From Parageobacillus thermantarcticus (GTDB lineage Bacteria > Bacillota > Bacilli > Bacillales > Anoxybacillaceae): DNA of 64,000 nucleotides. The stretch spans positions 167,580-231,579 of the forward strand of contig NZ_FOJS01000002.1 in NCBI RefSeq assembly GCF_900111865.1, read 5' to 3'. Both the position numbers and the translations under genes were made by a program. The stretch's first letter is position 1. Each line of letters opens with the position of its first letter. The notes under the pieces were generated by a model. The model was given only the letters and a program-made list of their open reading frames with translations, ran no database searches and had not been told where the DNA came from. Below are positions 9,179 to 18,080 of the stretch, piece after piece.

Positions 9179-9317
9179 AGTATTCACACCTCTTTACTTA
9201 ATATTTAATTAAAAAGTTGGATGCCCATTAAACGTTAGAACAAGCGTTTACTATCGTTGTTTTCCAATCTCTTCAATCAATGACTTTCGTGAGAGAATGA
9301 CCATGTCTAACACGATA

Positions 9318-9764
9318 TTAAATGTAATCAAACGTATTTTTATACACCTCTAGTTGTATAATGGTATTCATTTCAATAATTCCTTGAATGTTATTTAGCG
9401 TCTTTACTACATCTGTAATTTCATCTTGACTCGGAACCGCGATTTGGATTAAAAGCTGATAACATCCAGAGGTTAACGTAATATAGCGGACCTCTTTCAT
9501 TTCTTTTAATCGATCAATGACATCGGACAATTTTTGCGGCTCCACTTTTAATTGAATGATGGCTCCTGCTCGAATTCCTAATGCAATCGGGTTGACTACT
9601 CCGACTACTTCGAGAATGCCATGATCAATAAGATTTTTATATCTTGTGCGGACTGTTTTTTCTGTGACATTCAATTTGTTAGCAATTTCCGTAAACGACA
9701 TTCTTCCATCATTAGAGAGTAACTTAATAATCTGTCTATCTAGCTCGTCGATATCGTACTTCAT
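9318..9764 (-). CDS. Lrp/AsnC-family transcriptional regulator
   Basis: A 148-residue regulator with an N-terminal winged helix-turn-helix (D-E-L-D-R-Q-I-I-K-L-L-S-N-D-G-R ... I-A-N-K-L-N-V-T-E-K-T-V-R-T-R) and a C-terminal RAM/AsnC ligand-binding domain from about residue 65. Proteins of this family respond to amino acids or their derivatives. It is divergent from the amidohydrolase gene at 9993 and lies upstream of dppA on the same strand. Control of one or both neighbours is a fair inference. The ligand is unknown. Confidence 0.88.
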   Translation of the reverse strand: MKYDIDELDRQIIKLLSNDGRMSFTEIANKLNVTEKTVRTRYKNLIDHGILEVVGVVNPIALGIRAGAIIQLKVEPQKLSDVIDRLKEMKEVRYITLTSGCYQLLIQIAVPSQDEITDVVKTLNNIQGIIEMNTIIQLEVYKNTFDYI

Positions 9765-9992
9765 AATTACCCCTTTTCTATACTATTTTTTTATTTTTGT
9801 ATTTTAAAAAGTTATTAAAATTGAACTTAACTACCGATTTACAATACAAAAAATATAATTTATTATCTTAATTAGGACTGTTTGATTTTTTATTATAATT
9901 ACAATTATTTAAAAATTCAATAGCATTTTTTATACTTATTAGAAAAAAATTTTTTTATAGAAAAAATTTTTTTATAAAAGGAGAGATTATCG
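9765..9992. promoter_or_regulatory. Very AT-rich divergent control region with tandem A/T palindromes
   Basis: The interval between the Lrp-type gene and the amidohydrolase is almost wholly A and T. At 9941-9976 a self-complementary block of the form TAGAAAAAAATTTTTTTA is repeated twice in tandem just before the AAGGAG ribosome site. A TATACT hexamer near 9931-9936 could be a -10 box. Lrp-type proteins favour bent, AT-rich sites, so this is the likely binding region of the neighbouring regulator, though no strict consensus can be checked by eye. Confidence 0.5.
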
Positions 9993-11150
9993 ATGATGAT
10001 TGTTATTCATGGCGGAACATTGTTAGTAGGGAACGGGCAAAAAATCGAAAATGCTTCCATTGTAATAGAAGATGGGAAAATTAAGGGAGTCACAACAAAA
10101 CTACAAGATCCGTCTCTGTTTGATCATGCTGAGACTATTGATGCATCTGGAAAATTTATTACACCTGGATTGATTGACGTTCATACCCATCTTGGCATCC
10201 ATGAAGAAGGCATTGGAAAAGAAGGACATGACTTTAATGAAATCAGCTCTCCAGCTACTCCCCACGTTAGAGCGATTGATGGAATTAATCCAAGAGATAA
10301 AGGATTTGATGATGCAAGAAGAGCGGGAGTAACCACTGTGCAAGTGATGCCGGGAAGCGCTAACGTCATTGGCGGAGAAATGGTGGTGATCAAAACGGCA
10401 GGGCAAACCGTTGATGAAATGGTTGTGAGAAATCCATCAGGAATGAAAGCCGCTTTTGGAGAAAATCCAAAACGAGTCTATGGAGACAAAGGAAAACTCC
10501 CAACAACAAGAATGGGAATTGCCGCGCTGTTTCGCGAGCAGTTTATTCAAGCACAAACGTATCTGCAAAAAATAGAGAGTGGAAAAGAAGTCGATCGTGA
10601 CCTAAAAATGGAAAATCTAGCAAAAGTATTAAAAAAGGAAATACCGCTGCGCGTTCATGCACACCGTGCGGATGACATTATGACCGTGATTCGTCTGGCG
10701 AAGGAATTTGGATTTGATTATACGATTGAGCATTGCACTGAAGGACATCATATTGCCAATTATATTGCCGAAAGCAAAATACGGGTATCTGTCGGTCCAA
10801 CCATGTCTACCCGTTCAAAAGTCGAGCTTGCCGATAAAAGTTGGCATACACTGCTTGCTTTACGTGACGCCGGAGTGTCTTTTTCGATTACCACTGACCA
10901 CCCTGTTGTCGGTATTGAACATTTAATGACGAGCGCGATTCTCGCGGTCAAACATGGATTAGAAGAGTCTCTTGCCCTTCAGGCGATTACATTAAATGCC
11001 GCAAAGCATCTAGGTATAGAAGATCGTGTCGGCTCGGTGGAAGTCGGGAAAGATGCGGACATTGTCATTTGGAGCGGCGATCCATTCGATTTGCGGCAAA
11101 ATGTAGAAATGACCATGATTAATGGCCGCATTGTGTTTCAAAAAGATTAA
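9993..11150 (+). CDS. Metal-dependent amidohydrolase (imidazolonepropionase-like superfamily member)
   Basis: A 385-residue amidohydrolase with the usual split: a small beta domain formed by residues 1-55 and the C-terminus (D-A-D-I-V-I-W-S-G-D-P-F), around a TIM barrel. Metal ligands are visible as His64 and His66 in D-V-H-T-H-L-G, the H-x-H of R-V-H-A-H-R-A, the E-H-C-T-E-G-H-H block and the Asp-His of T-T-D-H-P. The substrate cannot be named; close relatives are annotated as imidazolonepropionase-like or prolidase-like hydrolases. The gene is single and divergent from an Lrp-type regulator, next to peptide uptake genes, so an amino acid or peptide derivative is a reasonable guess. Confidence 0.82.
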   Translation: MMIVIHGGTLLVGNGQKIENASIVIEDGKIKGVTTKLQDPSLFDHAETIDASGKFITPGLIDVHTHLGIHEEGIGKEGHDFNEISSPATPHVRAIDGINPRDKGFDDARRAGVTTVQVMPGSANVIGGEMVVIKTAGQTVDEMVVRNPSGMKAAFGENPKRVYGDKGKLPTTRMGIAALFREQFIQAQTYLQKIESGKEVDRDLKMENLAKVLKKEIPLRVHAHRADDIMTVIRLAKEFGFDYTIEHCTEGHHIANYIAESKIRVSVGPTMSTRSKVELADKSWHTLLALRDAGVSFSITTDHPVVGIEHLMTSAILAVKHGLEESLALQAITLNAAKHLGIEDRVGSVEVGKDADIVIWSGDPFDLRQNVEMTMINGRIVFQKD

Positions 11151-11189
11151 TTCCATACCTAATGAGGAAATGGTGGATATCCAACATCT

Positions 11190-11287
11190 TTGGTGCAATA
11201 TCTTTGTATGCGTTGAAGAAAAAAAGGAGTAACCAGATCCACGGTGCTTAAGGGATTTCAAATCGATTTAGAAGGTCTTTTCCGTAA
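11190..11287 (+). pseudogene. Decayed 3' end of a Uma2-family gene
   Basis: The frame starting at 11226 encodes G-V-T-R-S-T-V-L-K-G-F-Q-I-D-L-E-G-L-F-R. This matches the C-terminus of the intact Uma2 protein encoded at 951-1514 (G-I-A-R-S-E-V-L-K-G-F-H-I-N-L-E-D-L-F-K). Just upstream, L-K-K-K resembles L-K-E-K but is in another frame because of one extra A in a run of seven. Nothing upstream of about 11190 is recognisable. The frame now reads through into the terminator region. Confidence 0.65.
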
Positions 11288-11326
11288 AAAATTGACCGAT
11301 TCTGCTCTAGTCTTATTTTCCACCGA

Positions 11327-11369
11327 AAACGGCTCTGGCCTAAAAAATTTTCTTAGGCGAGAGCCGTTT
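11327..11369. terminator. Bidirectional stem-loop between convergent genes
   Basis: A 17-base stem with one mismatch (AAACGGCTCTGGCCTAA against TTAGGCGAGAGCCGTTT) has a 9-base A/T loop. It separates the amidohydrolase and Uma2 remnant on the plus strand from the enoyl-CoA hydratase on the minus strand. Confidence 0.7.
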
Positions 11370-11380
11370 GGCATTTTCGT

Positions 11381-12145
11381 TTATTTTCCCTGAAACTTCG
11401 GCTTCCGTTTTTCTAAAAAGGCGCGCACTCCTTCGCGATGATCTTCCGTTTGTCGCATTTTTTGCTGTGCCTCTGTTTCGAGCTGAAGCACCTTTAACAA
11501 TTCATCTTTTGTCAAATTGACGTACAACTTCTTTGTCGCGATCATCGCCTGCAGCGGTTTTGCTTGCCATTCAGCGACTTTTTCCTCAGCTTTAGCTTCA
11601 TCGTCAACAACTATGTCGACAATGCCGAGTTCGTATGCTTCTTCAGCGTTCATCAGTTTTCCTTCCCAAATGATATGCTTCGCCTTGACTTGCCCGACTC
11701 GCTTCGCCAAAAGAAAATGTCCGCCTCCATCTGGAATCAGTCCGATGCCGATAAAGTTCATCGCCAGTCGCGCCGCTTTTGTCGCAATAACGTAGTCGCT
11801 AGCTAGCGCAAAACTTAGTCCCAATCCCGCCGCTGGTCCATGGACGACAGAAACGACGATTTTTGGCATGCTGTATAACGTCATAATCACTTCTTGAATG
11901 GTGTTCATGATCTCAGGAAATTTTTCTGGATCGTCTACACTTAACATCGTTTTAATATCGCCTCCGGCGGAAAATCCTCTTCCTTTTCCGCGAATGAGAA
12001 CGATCAGTGCATCGCTTTGTTCAATTTGCCGCAGCGCTTCGAGCAACTCCTTTAACATTTGTTCATTCATCGCGTTTAACGAATCCGGGCGGCTCAGCTC
12101 CAATACCGCCACATTACCTGAAAACGAAAGAACGACAGTTTCCAT
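11381..12145 (-). CDS. Enoyl-CoA hydratase/isomerase family protein
   Basis: A 254-residue crotonase-fold enzyme. The two oxyanion-hole segments are visible as G-F-S-A-G-G-D-I-K-T-M and H-G-P-A-A-G-L-G-L-S-F-A-L-A-S-D. It probably hydrates or isomerises acyl-CoA esters, but the position of a classical second catalytic glutamate is unclear (I-G-L-I-P-D-G-G-G-H occupies that region, with Asp instead of Glu). Exact reaction is therefore uncertain. The open frame has an ATG six bases earlier that touches the GGGGG ribosome site, so the second ATG at 12143-12145 is preferred. It stands alone downstream of the aldehyde dehydrogenase terminator. Confidence 0.82.
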   Translation of the reverse strand: METVVLSFSGNVAVLELSRPDSLNAMNEQMLKELLEALRQIEQSDALIVLIRGKGRGFSAGGDIKTMLSVDDPEKFPEIMNTIQEVIMTLYSMPKIVVSVVHGPAAGLGLSFALASDYVIATKAARLAMNFIGIGLIPDGGGHFLLAKRVGQVKAKHIIWEGKLMNAEEAYELGIVDIVVDDEAKAEEKVAEWQAKPLQAMIATKKLYVNLTKDELLKVLQLETEAQQKMRQTEDHREGVRAFLEKRKPKFQGK

Positions 12146-12284
12146 GTCCATCCCCCTTGTTTGGCCATTATTCTTTTATTCATTTCCCCATATACCCGCC
12201 AAATTCCTGTTTTTTGATGAAAAAACACATGCATCAAATTCCTATGTTGCAACGCTTGATGTAGAACCGATTCCCCACATCTCT

Positions 12285-12318
12285 CAAAAAAAGGGGACTG
12301 GCCACTTCGCCAGTCCTT
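12285..12318 (-). terminator. Rho-independent terminator of the aldehyde dehydrogenase gene
   Basis: On the minus strand the stem GGACTGGC / GCCAGTCC is followed by CCTTTTTTT. It lies just after the aldehyde dehydrogenase stop codon. Confidence 0.85.
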
Positions 12319-12325
12319 TCAGCGT

Positions 12326-13765
12326 TTATTTGTTTTTATTAAAAATGACTAGTTTTAGTTCTGTCATCTCTTCAATCGCATAACGAAGCCCTTCGCGGCC
12401 AATTCCGCTTTCTTTCACGCCGCCGTATGGCATATGGTCAACACGGAATGTCGGGATGTCGTTAATGAGCACACCGCCGACATGCAATTTTTCCACTGCT
12501 TCCCAGGCGATATGCACGTTATCCGTATAAACACCTGCTTGCAATCCGTAGCGAGAGTCGTTGACGAGCTCAATCGCCTCTTCGATCGAACGAACGCGGT
12601 TAATAAGGACGAGCGGCGCGAACACTTCTTGGCACGATACTTTCATCGTTGGTGTTGCGTCTAAAATAACAGTTGGAAGCAGAATGTTTCCGTCCCGTTC
12701 GCCACCAAGCGCGACGGTTGCTCCGCCTTGTTTGGCCTCCTCGATCCATGCAAGCGCCCGATCGACGTCTTTTGGAGTAATCATTGCTGAGACATCCGTG
12801 TTTGGATCCAATGGATCGCCCACTTTCAATTGCTTCGCAGCGGCAATAAATTTTTCGACAAACTCCTCATACCGCTTTTCATGCACGTAAATGCGCTGAA
12901 GCGAAATACATACTTGACCTTGGAATGAAAACGCACCAAACACGCAGCGCGGAATAATGCGATCCACATCGACTTGTTCATCAACTATGACTGCGGAGTT
13001 GGAACCAAGTTCGAGCGTCACCCGCTTCAATCCCGCTTTGTTGCGGATGCCGATTCCAACTTCCGGACTGCCAGTAAAAGTGATCATGCTGATGCGCGGA
13101 TCGGTGACAATTTTATCGCCTACTGTTCTGCCGCTTCCCGTTACGACGTTTAACGCCCCTTTTGGAAGTCCTGCTTTTTCAAACAGCTCGGCGATAAAGT
13201 AGGCGGAAAGCGGCGTTTGGCTGGCTGGCTTTAACACGACCGTATTGCCCGAGGCAAAGGCTGGACCGAGCTTATGTGCCACCAAGTTCATCGGGAAATT
13301 AAACGGTGTAATCGCACCAATGACCCCAATCGGTTCTCTGATGGTGAATGCGACGCGGTTTTCCCCGCCCGGCGCCGCATCGAGAGGAATCGTTTCTCCG
13401 TGAATTCGTTTTGCTTCTTCCGCGGCAAATTTATACGTTTGAACCGTCCGTGCTATTTCTCCTTTTGCCGTGGTGATTGGCTTTGCCGCTTCGAGCGCAA
13501 TGATTCTCGCTGCTTCTTCCGTACGCTCTTGCAGCTGTGCAGCCACTTTTTCTAAAATCTCCGCACGCTTATGTGCTGGCATGCTAGCCATTTCTTTTCT
13601 CGCTTCATACGCTGCGGAAATTGCCTGTTCGACTTCCTCTTCCGTCGCTGCAGGAATTTCCGCTAACGCCTCGCCGGAGTATGGAGAGGTCAGCGTTGTA
13701 TATGATTTCGCTTCGACCCACTCACCGTTAATGTACAATTTCTTTTTATCAACAGCTGTTTTCAT
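12326..13765 (-). CDS. NAD(P)-dependent aldehyde dehydrogenase (lactaldehyde/GapN-like group)
   Basis: A 479-residue aldehyde dehydrogenase. The catalytic residues are Cys286 in F-Q-G-Q-V-C-I-S-L-Q-R and Glu252 in L-E-L-G-S-N-S. The N-terminal nucleotide-binding segment is T-P-F-N-F-P-M-N-L. The F-S-F-Q-G-Q-V-C block is more like the lactaldehyde, succinate-semialdehyde and phosphorylating-independent GapN-type enzymes than betaine aldehyde dehydrogenases, but the substrate is not determined. The gene is monocistronic with its own terminator. A possible small upstream reading frame overlaps its start (13749-13859). Confidence 0.88.
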   Translation of the reverse strand: MKTAVDKKKLYINGEWVEAKSYTTLTSPYSGEALAEIPAATEEEVEQAISAAYEARKEMASMPAHKRAEILEKVAAQLQERTEEAARIIALEAAKPITTAKGEIARTVQTYKFAAEEAKRIHGETIPLDAAPGGENRVAFTIREPIGVIGAITPFNFPMNLVAHKLGPAFASGNTVVLKPASQTPLSAYFIAELFEKAGLPKGALNVVTGSGRTVGDKIVTDPRISMITFTGSPEVGIGIRNKAGLKRVTLELGSNSAVIVDEQVDVDRIIPRCVFGAFSFQGQVCISLQRIYVHEKRYEEFVEKFIAAAKQLKVGDPLDPNTDVSAMITPKDVDRALAWIEEAKQGGATVALGGERDGNILLPTVILDATPTMKVSCQEVFAPLVLINRVRSIEEAIELVNDSRYGLQAGVYTDNVHIAWEAVEKLHVGGVLINDIPTFRVDHMPYGGVKESGIGREGLRYAIEEMTELKLVIFNKNK

Positions 13766-13859
13766 CTCGTTCTCTTCCTTCCTTCATGTTTTTGCTCTGT
13801 GATCCTTTGCCAATTGCCGTGTAACCATTTCCACACACTTTAAACATTGCTTTAGTCAT
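13749..13859 (-). CDS. Possible 36-residue small ORF overlapping the aldehyde dehydrogenase start
   Basis: A short frame begins M-T-K-A-M-F-K-V-C-G-N-G-Y-T-A-I-G-K-G and ends N-S-C, with its TGA inside the dehydrogenase gene. A GGGGG stretch lies about eight bases before the ATG. Further upstream on the same strand are an AGGAGGTGG block (about 13888-13896) and a TATAAT hexamer (about 13904-13909), so a transcript probably starts near 13895. The frame could be a leader peptide or a chance ORF. It matches no family I know. Confidence 0.3.
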   Translation of the reverse strand: MTKAMFKVCGNGYTAIGKGSQSKNMKEGRERDENSC

Positions 13860-14202
13860 TCTCTCATCCCCCGATGTGAAGCGCTCCACCTCCTAAATAT
13901 AATTATAGGAAAAAATATATTTATCTTCATCGCAGGCGCCCTCTCATCTATAAAAATTTTTGTTTTCGTTCGGACCAAACCCTAGTTTTAAAACATTGCA
14001 AAAGCGCATGTCACTAAAACATAGACTAAACTCCATCTGATTAGGTTTATGTAAAAATTGATTTTACTGACCCGTATATTATCGCGCTTCCCCTTTATTT
14101 GCCGGAATGTGACGGCTCGCCGGTGAGAGCGGTAGCGGTGGAATTGGATTCATGATATTAAACCCGCGAAAAAATGTTTTGTTCATTGGTGAAGGAAGTC
14201 TA
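13860..14202. other. Gene-free interval upstream of the aldehyde dehydrogenase
   Basis: About 340 bases between the dehydrogenase leader and the terminator of the acetyltransferase gene. It contains the TATAAT and AGGAGGTGG described for the small ORF. I see no other gene, strong repeat or conserved RNA structure here. Confidence 0.5.
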
Positions 14203-14236
14203 TGAACCTCTCATGGCTTTAGTGATGAGAGGTTCA
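14203..14236 (-). terminator. Stem-loop overlapping the stop of the O-acetyltransferase gene
   Basis: A perfect 12-base stem (TGAACCTCTCAT / ATGAGAGGTTCA) with a 10-base loop includes the TGA stop codon in its first arm on the minus strand. A clear T run is lacking, so termination may be weak. Confidence 0.55.
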
Positions 14237-14794
14237 CATTTCAATTTGTTTTATTATCTTTGCAGGATTTCCGGCAACTACAACATGATCCGGTACATCT
14301 TTTGTAACTACAGCACCGGAAGCTATCACGACATTGTCGCCTATTTTCACGCCAGGGTTGATCACAGCTCTCCCGCCGATCCATACATTATTACCGATGC
14401 TCACCGGCATTCCGTATTCCAGCCCTGAATTTCTTTCCTGCGGATGTAACGGATGCATAGCTGTATATATGTGCACGCCAGGACCGATAAAGCAATTATC
14501 GCCGATCCTCACTTCACATACATCCAAAATGACACAATCAAAATTCATATAAAAGTTTTCACCGACGTGAATGTTATAGCCATAATCGCAACGAAAATTC
14601 GGTTCAATATGCAGATTGTTTCCCGTCGAACCAAACAGTTCTTTTAAAAGTTCCGTTCGTTTTTCGTATTCGTTTTCTAAAGTTTGGTTATATAAACGAG
14701 TTAGTCGTCTCGCGCGTTCCCGCTCTTTTACTAATTGGGGATCTGCCGGGTTGTACAGTTCGCCATTTAACATTTTCTCTTTTTCTGTTTTCAT
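14234..14794 (-). CDS. maa: Maltose/galactoside-type O-acetyltransferase (left-handed beta-helix)
   Basis: A 186-residue hexapeptide-repeat acetyltransferase of the maltose O-acetyltransferase group (usual length about 185). It transfers acetyl from acetyl-CoA to sugar hydroxyls. The N-terminal Maa domain has [15 protein letters not shown]. The catalytic His is in the T-A-M-H-P-L block, and the repeats [11 protein letters not shown] and [13 protein letters not shown] are clear. The frame is open for 40 residues upstream, but GGAGG at about 14803-14807 supports the ATG at 14792-14794. The symbol follows B. subtilis Maa by resemblance. Confidence 0.88.
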   Translation of the reverse strand: MKTEKEKMLNGELYNPADPQLVKERERARRLTRLYNQTLENEYEKRTELLKELFGSTGNNLHIEPNFRCDYGYNIHVGENFYMNFDCVILDVCEVRIGDNCFIGPGVHIYTAMHPLHPQERNSGLEYGMPVSIGNNVWIGGRAVINPGVKIGDNVVIASGAVVTKDVPDHVVVAGNPAKIIKQIEM

Positions 14795-15289
14795 TGATAT
14801 ACCTCCATTTTCTACCACAGATCTAATTGCTGTCATCACTTCAAGTGCTTCTTGCCAGCGCCCATTGCTAATGACAAACAGATGACGCTGCAGTATATGT
14901 CCGCATCCATGCACAACGCCTCAAATGAATGGCATATGGCAAGTTAACACCGTTCATTCTCTATTCGGCGCTTCGCCTTTAAAATCCTGCACCGATTTCG
15001 CCTGCCGTCGTCTTAAAATCATGTCGTCTTAAACCGTGTTTTCGTTTCCATTATCAAACAGAACATATATTCCCGTGAAATGGTGTGTCGCCCTTATATA
15101 TTGTATAGGAAAAAACACGTTCTTCTTTATCACTAGCGCCATCCTGCAAATATTTTGTCGCACTGGACCATTGTTTCACGCATTGCAATCACTCACATCA
15201 GGCCTCTATCAGAGACATGAAGAAACAAAGATACCTTATCTCCTGTATGATAAAATTAAGTACAAATTACAACAAGGAGTGTCAGGAGC
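14795..15289. other. Gene-poor interval with a possible coding remnant
   Basis: About 495 bases. In frame with, and upstream of, the acetyltransferase gene is a protein-like stretch (14802-14914, minus) reading [19 protein letters not shown]. It has no start with a ribosome site and looks like the tail of a lost gene; I cannot name the family. The rest, up to the ribosome site of the GNAT gene, holds no ORF or repeat that I can support. Confidence 0.4.
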
Positions 15290-15769
15290 ATGAACATTAT
15301 CCCTACCCATCATCTAGACCGCATAAAAGTACAACAATTTTTTATCAATCATTGGGAAAGCCCGCAAATGGTCGTTTCGACGGGAGTGTATGATTGCAGC
15401 GAGCTGGACGGTTTTGCCGCGGTCCAAGGCAGCGGAAAAATAGTGGGCCTCATTACTTATATGATCAACGTGGAAGAATGCGAGATCGTTTCGCTAGACA
15501 GTGTAATCGAAAACCAAGGAGTCGGCAGTGCTCTTTTGCAACAAGCGGAAGCATTCGCCGAGCAGCATGGATGTAGCACGGTCCGCTTAATCACGACGAA
15601 CGATAATTTGCACGCTTTGCGCTTTTATCAAAAACGAGGCTACCAGATTGTCAAAGTCTTCCCAAATGCCGTAGAAAAAGCAAGACAAATTAAACCGAGC
15701 ATTCCGCACGTTAGCCCAGATGGCATTCCGATCCGGGATGAGCTGTTGCTTGTCAAACAACTACTGTAA
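15290..15769 (+). CDS. GNAT-family N-acetyltransferase
   Basis: A 159-residue acetyltransferase of the GCN5-related fold. The acetyl-CoA-binding motif A is seen as E-N-Q-G-V-G-S-A-L-L-Q-Q-A-E-A-F-A, and motif B as R-L-I-T-T-N-D-N-L-H-A-L-R-F-Y-Q-K-R-G-Y. The substrate is unknown. An AGGAG site lies just before the ATG. The gene stands alone, convergent with the urease operon. Confidence 0.88.
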   Translation: MNIIPTHHLDRIKVQQFFINHWESPQMVVSTGVYDCSELDGFAAVQGSGKIVGLITYMINVEECEIVSLDSVIENQGVGSALLQQAEAFAEQHGCSTVRLITTNDNLHALRFYQKRGYQIVKVFPNAVEKARQIKPSIPHVSPDGIPIRDELLLVKQLL

Positions 15770-15927
15770 ATAACGGATGAAAGTAGTGACGTTTCTAAAT
15801 GTCTACCATCATCCTTCTTCTACACAAAAATTGATCTCGCCTATTTCGAAATGGAATATATATTTCATGATATTGCGATTTGCGAAAAACACCCGTTTAT
15901 GTTTGTATTTTAGCCACGATAACAAAA

Positions 15928-15963
15928 ACCATCCCCTTCTCTCCTTTGAAAGACGGGGATGGT
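15928..15963 (-). terminator. Terminator of the urt-ure operon
   Basis: On the minus strand ACCATCCCC / GGGGATGGT forms a 9-base stem followed by TTTTTG. It follows ureH and would also stop transcription from the convergent GNAT gene. Confidence 0.8.
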
Positions 15964-15971
15964 GCATATGT

Positions 15972-16610
15972 TTAAAATAACAGTCCTTCTTCTATACCAA
16001 TGTGATACACATAGTATAAACCATATACTATACTAACTAGCGAAACTACTTTTACAATGAACTGATAAATCGTTTGCTTCTGTTTCATCCAGATAAACGG
16101 CAGCCCTAGAAAAGTAGTAAATAACATCATGCCAATGATCGTTCCCATGCCAAATATAAGTATAAATAGCAGTGCCTGAAATCGATTATCAACGGTTGTT
16201 AACGTTAAAAGTACCATTCCGGCACTGCCAGCTAGTCCATGAACAATACCAATGAATGTCGACTTTAAATGAAGGTGGTTTATCTTCACTTCCTTTTTAG
16301 CAGGAATTGTATAAGTCGAGCGAAAACTTGCACCCCCTAAGATGACGATCATCACTCCAACGACTAGTTCCAGCCACATTGCTGTGGTTTCTGGTATTTG
16401 TTGTTCCATCCCTATCATAACCATGCCAATGACAAATAGGGTTACGGTATGGCCGATCCCCCAAAAAACCCCTGCGAGCGACGAAAGAGAAAGCTTATTT
16501 GTTCGGCTGGCAATGGTGGATACAGCAATGACATGATCCGGTTCGGTTGCATGTTTGATACCCAAGACAAATCCAAAAAGCAAAACCGGCAATATGGCAC
16601 TCACCAGCAC
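15972..16610 (-). CDS. ureH: Nickel permease UreH (NicO/HupE-UreJ-like)
   Basis: A 212-residue membrane protein with about six helices. The nickel-transport signature H-x4-D is visible in G-I-K-H-A-T-E-P-D-H-V-I-A-V-S near the start, and a second conserved block G-I-G-H-T-V-T-L-F follows. It resembles UreH of thermophilic Bacillus sp. TB-90, which supplies Ni2+ for urease. It is the last gene of the urea operon, 18 bases after ureD. That position supports a nickel role over cobalt. Confidence 0.9.
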   Translation of the reverse strand: MLVSAILPVLLFGFVLGIKHATEPDHVIAVSTIASRTNKLSLSSLAGVFWGIGHTVTLFVIGMVMIGMEQQIPETTAMWLELVVGVMIVILGGASFRSTYTIPAKKEVKINHLHLKSTFIGIVHGLAGSAGMVLLTLTTVDNRFQALLFILIFGMGTIIGMMLFTTFLGLPFIWMKQKQTIYQFIVKVVSLVSIVYGLYYVYHIGIEEGLLF

Positions 16611-16628
16611 TCCATCTCCTTATCTTTT

Positions 16629-17444
16629 TTAGTACTTTCGCAGAAAAATAGGTTCCTCTTGAAAACATTCTTCGCGAATAAACTGATGAATCATTTGAAA
16701 AATCGTTTCAATCACATGCGTTTCGTGAGCTAAAACACGAACAATCAATCCCGGAATCATAGGGATAGACCACCCAAGGTGAGCAGAAACAGGAAAACGC
16801 GTTGCCAGCCATTCAAATTTTTGAAGAATATCCTTTGTAATAAAAGGACTAATCACAAAAAGAGAACCAAGATGAGTATATCCTTCCATCTGAAGAATTC
16901 CCGTAATCCCTTTGCCCGGTTCTAAATAGAGATGATCAAATAACATTAAATTGCCCTCATAATATATCTTTAATTTAGAGCGGATCCAATCGTAACGAAA
17001 CAACTCACCGCTTTCTGACCACCCCGGTGTAATAATATCACCATAAATGAATGTAGAACTTTCTTTCATATAAACGGTCGTTTCTTGATAAAATTGTGCT
17101 TTTTCATAAGCAATGACTGGGTCGGGAAAAAATTCGAGCACGCTTTGATCATCCAGGTAAAATGACGTATATTGTTGTACTGGCGTATTGACTGTTTTAT
17201 ATATTTTCGTTGCCGATTGCGTGGTGGCAATCAGATGCGCTCCTTCTTGCAGCATTATTTCCGTCTTATATCGATCTCCGTCTACATACCCTCCTCCTAC
17301 ATGAATCAAGTAAATCGTCGGCTGAGAAGGATGAAGGTATATCGGCCGGGTCAACTTCAACGCTCCCTCATAATAGCAATCGGAAATAACGGTACGGCCG
17401 TTTTTCTTTACGGCCGTACACCGCAACAGACCTGACCAGCTCAT
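16629..17444 (-). CDS. ureD: Urease accessory protein UreD (UreH in enterobacterial naming)
   Basis: A 271-residue assembly factor that joins UreF and UreG on apo-urease and channels nickel to the active site. Family blocks include [24 protein letters not shown] and [11 protein letters not shown]. The frame extends 13 residues upstream into ureG, but the ATG at 17442-17444 overlaps the ureG stop as ATGA, the normal coupled arrangement, and gives the family N-terminus. Confidence 0.92.
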   Translation of the reverse strand: MSWSGLLRCTAVKKNGRTVISDCYYEGALKLTRPIYLHPSQPTIYLIHVGGGYVDGDRYKTEIMLQEGAHLIATTQSATKIYKTVNTPVQQYTSFYLDDQSVLEFFPDPVIAYEKAQFYQETTVYMKESSTFIYGDIITPGWSESGELFRYDWIRSKLKIYYEGNLMLFDHLYLEPGKGITGILQMEGYTHLGSLFVISPFITKDILQKFEWLATRFPVSAHLGWSIPMIPGLIVRVLAHETHVIETIFQMIHQFIREECFQEEPIFLRKY

Positions 17445-18061
17445 TCTTCCAACCCTACCAACATTACTTGCTTGTGAATCCACTCCACTACTTCCGCTAA
17501 TCCAATTTCTTCTTTTAAATTGGTAAAAATAACCGGTTTTGTTCCGCGCGCCGCTTTTGCATCCCGCTCCATCACTTCTAAACGTGCACCTACATAAGGG
17601 GCGAGGTCGATCTTATTAATAACTAACAAGTCGGATTTAATCATTCCTTGCCCGCCTTTGCGCGGAATTTTTTCCCCTTGCGCTACATCAATGACATAAA
17701 TAGAGAAATCAACGAGCTCCGGACTGAATGTGGCGGCCAAATTGTCGCCGCCGCTTTCGATGAAAATAATCTCTACATCAGGATGGCGTGCTTTCAGCTC
17801 ATCAATTGCCGCAAAATTCATCGAAGCATCCTCGCGAATGGCGGTGTGTGGACATCCCCCCGTTTCCACACCGATAATCCGATCTTCCGGCAGCACACTA
17901 TGTTTTATTAAAAACTGCGCATCTTCTTTTGTATATATATCGTTCGTGACCACCGCTAGGCTGAATTTGCCGTACAACGCCCGAGTGAGCTTTTCGACAA
18001 GCATCGTCTTTCCCGCACCGACCGGTCCGCCGATTCCGATTCTTACTGGTTCCATCTCCAT
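17441..18061 (-). CDS. ureG: Urease accessory GTPase UreG
   Basis: A 206-residue SIMIBI-class GTPase that powers nickel insertion into urease. The P-loop G-G-P-V-G-A-G-K-T, the nickel-binding C-P-H motif in [11 protein letters not shown], the F-I-E-S-G-G-D-N-L Walker B region and the N-K-I-D-L base-recognition motif are all present. I start at the ATG at 18059-18061, seven bases after AAAGGAGAG. The 18 residues upstream in frame overlap the end region before ureF and lack a site. Confidence 0.95.
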   Translation of the reverse strand: MEMEPVRIGIGGPVGAGKTMLVEKLTRALYGKFSLAVVTNDIYTKEDAQFLIKHSVLPEDRIIGVETGGCPHTAIREDASMNFAAIDELKARHPDVEIIFIESGGDNLAATFSPELVDFSIYVIDVAQGEKIPRKGGQGMIKSDLLVINKIDLAPYVGARLEVMERDAKAARGTKPVIFTNLKEEIGLAEVVEWIHKQVMLVGLEE

Positions 18062-18080
18062 TTTCTCTCCTTTCGAAAAA

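Noticed and set aside
13980..14080. A fifth copy of the short inverted-repeat element (GTTTATGTAAAAATTG...)
   Set aside because: Only a few bases resemble the ends; no matching right end or flanking duplication could be found.
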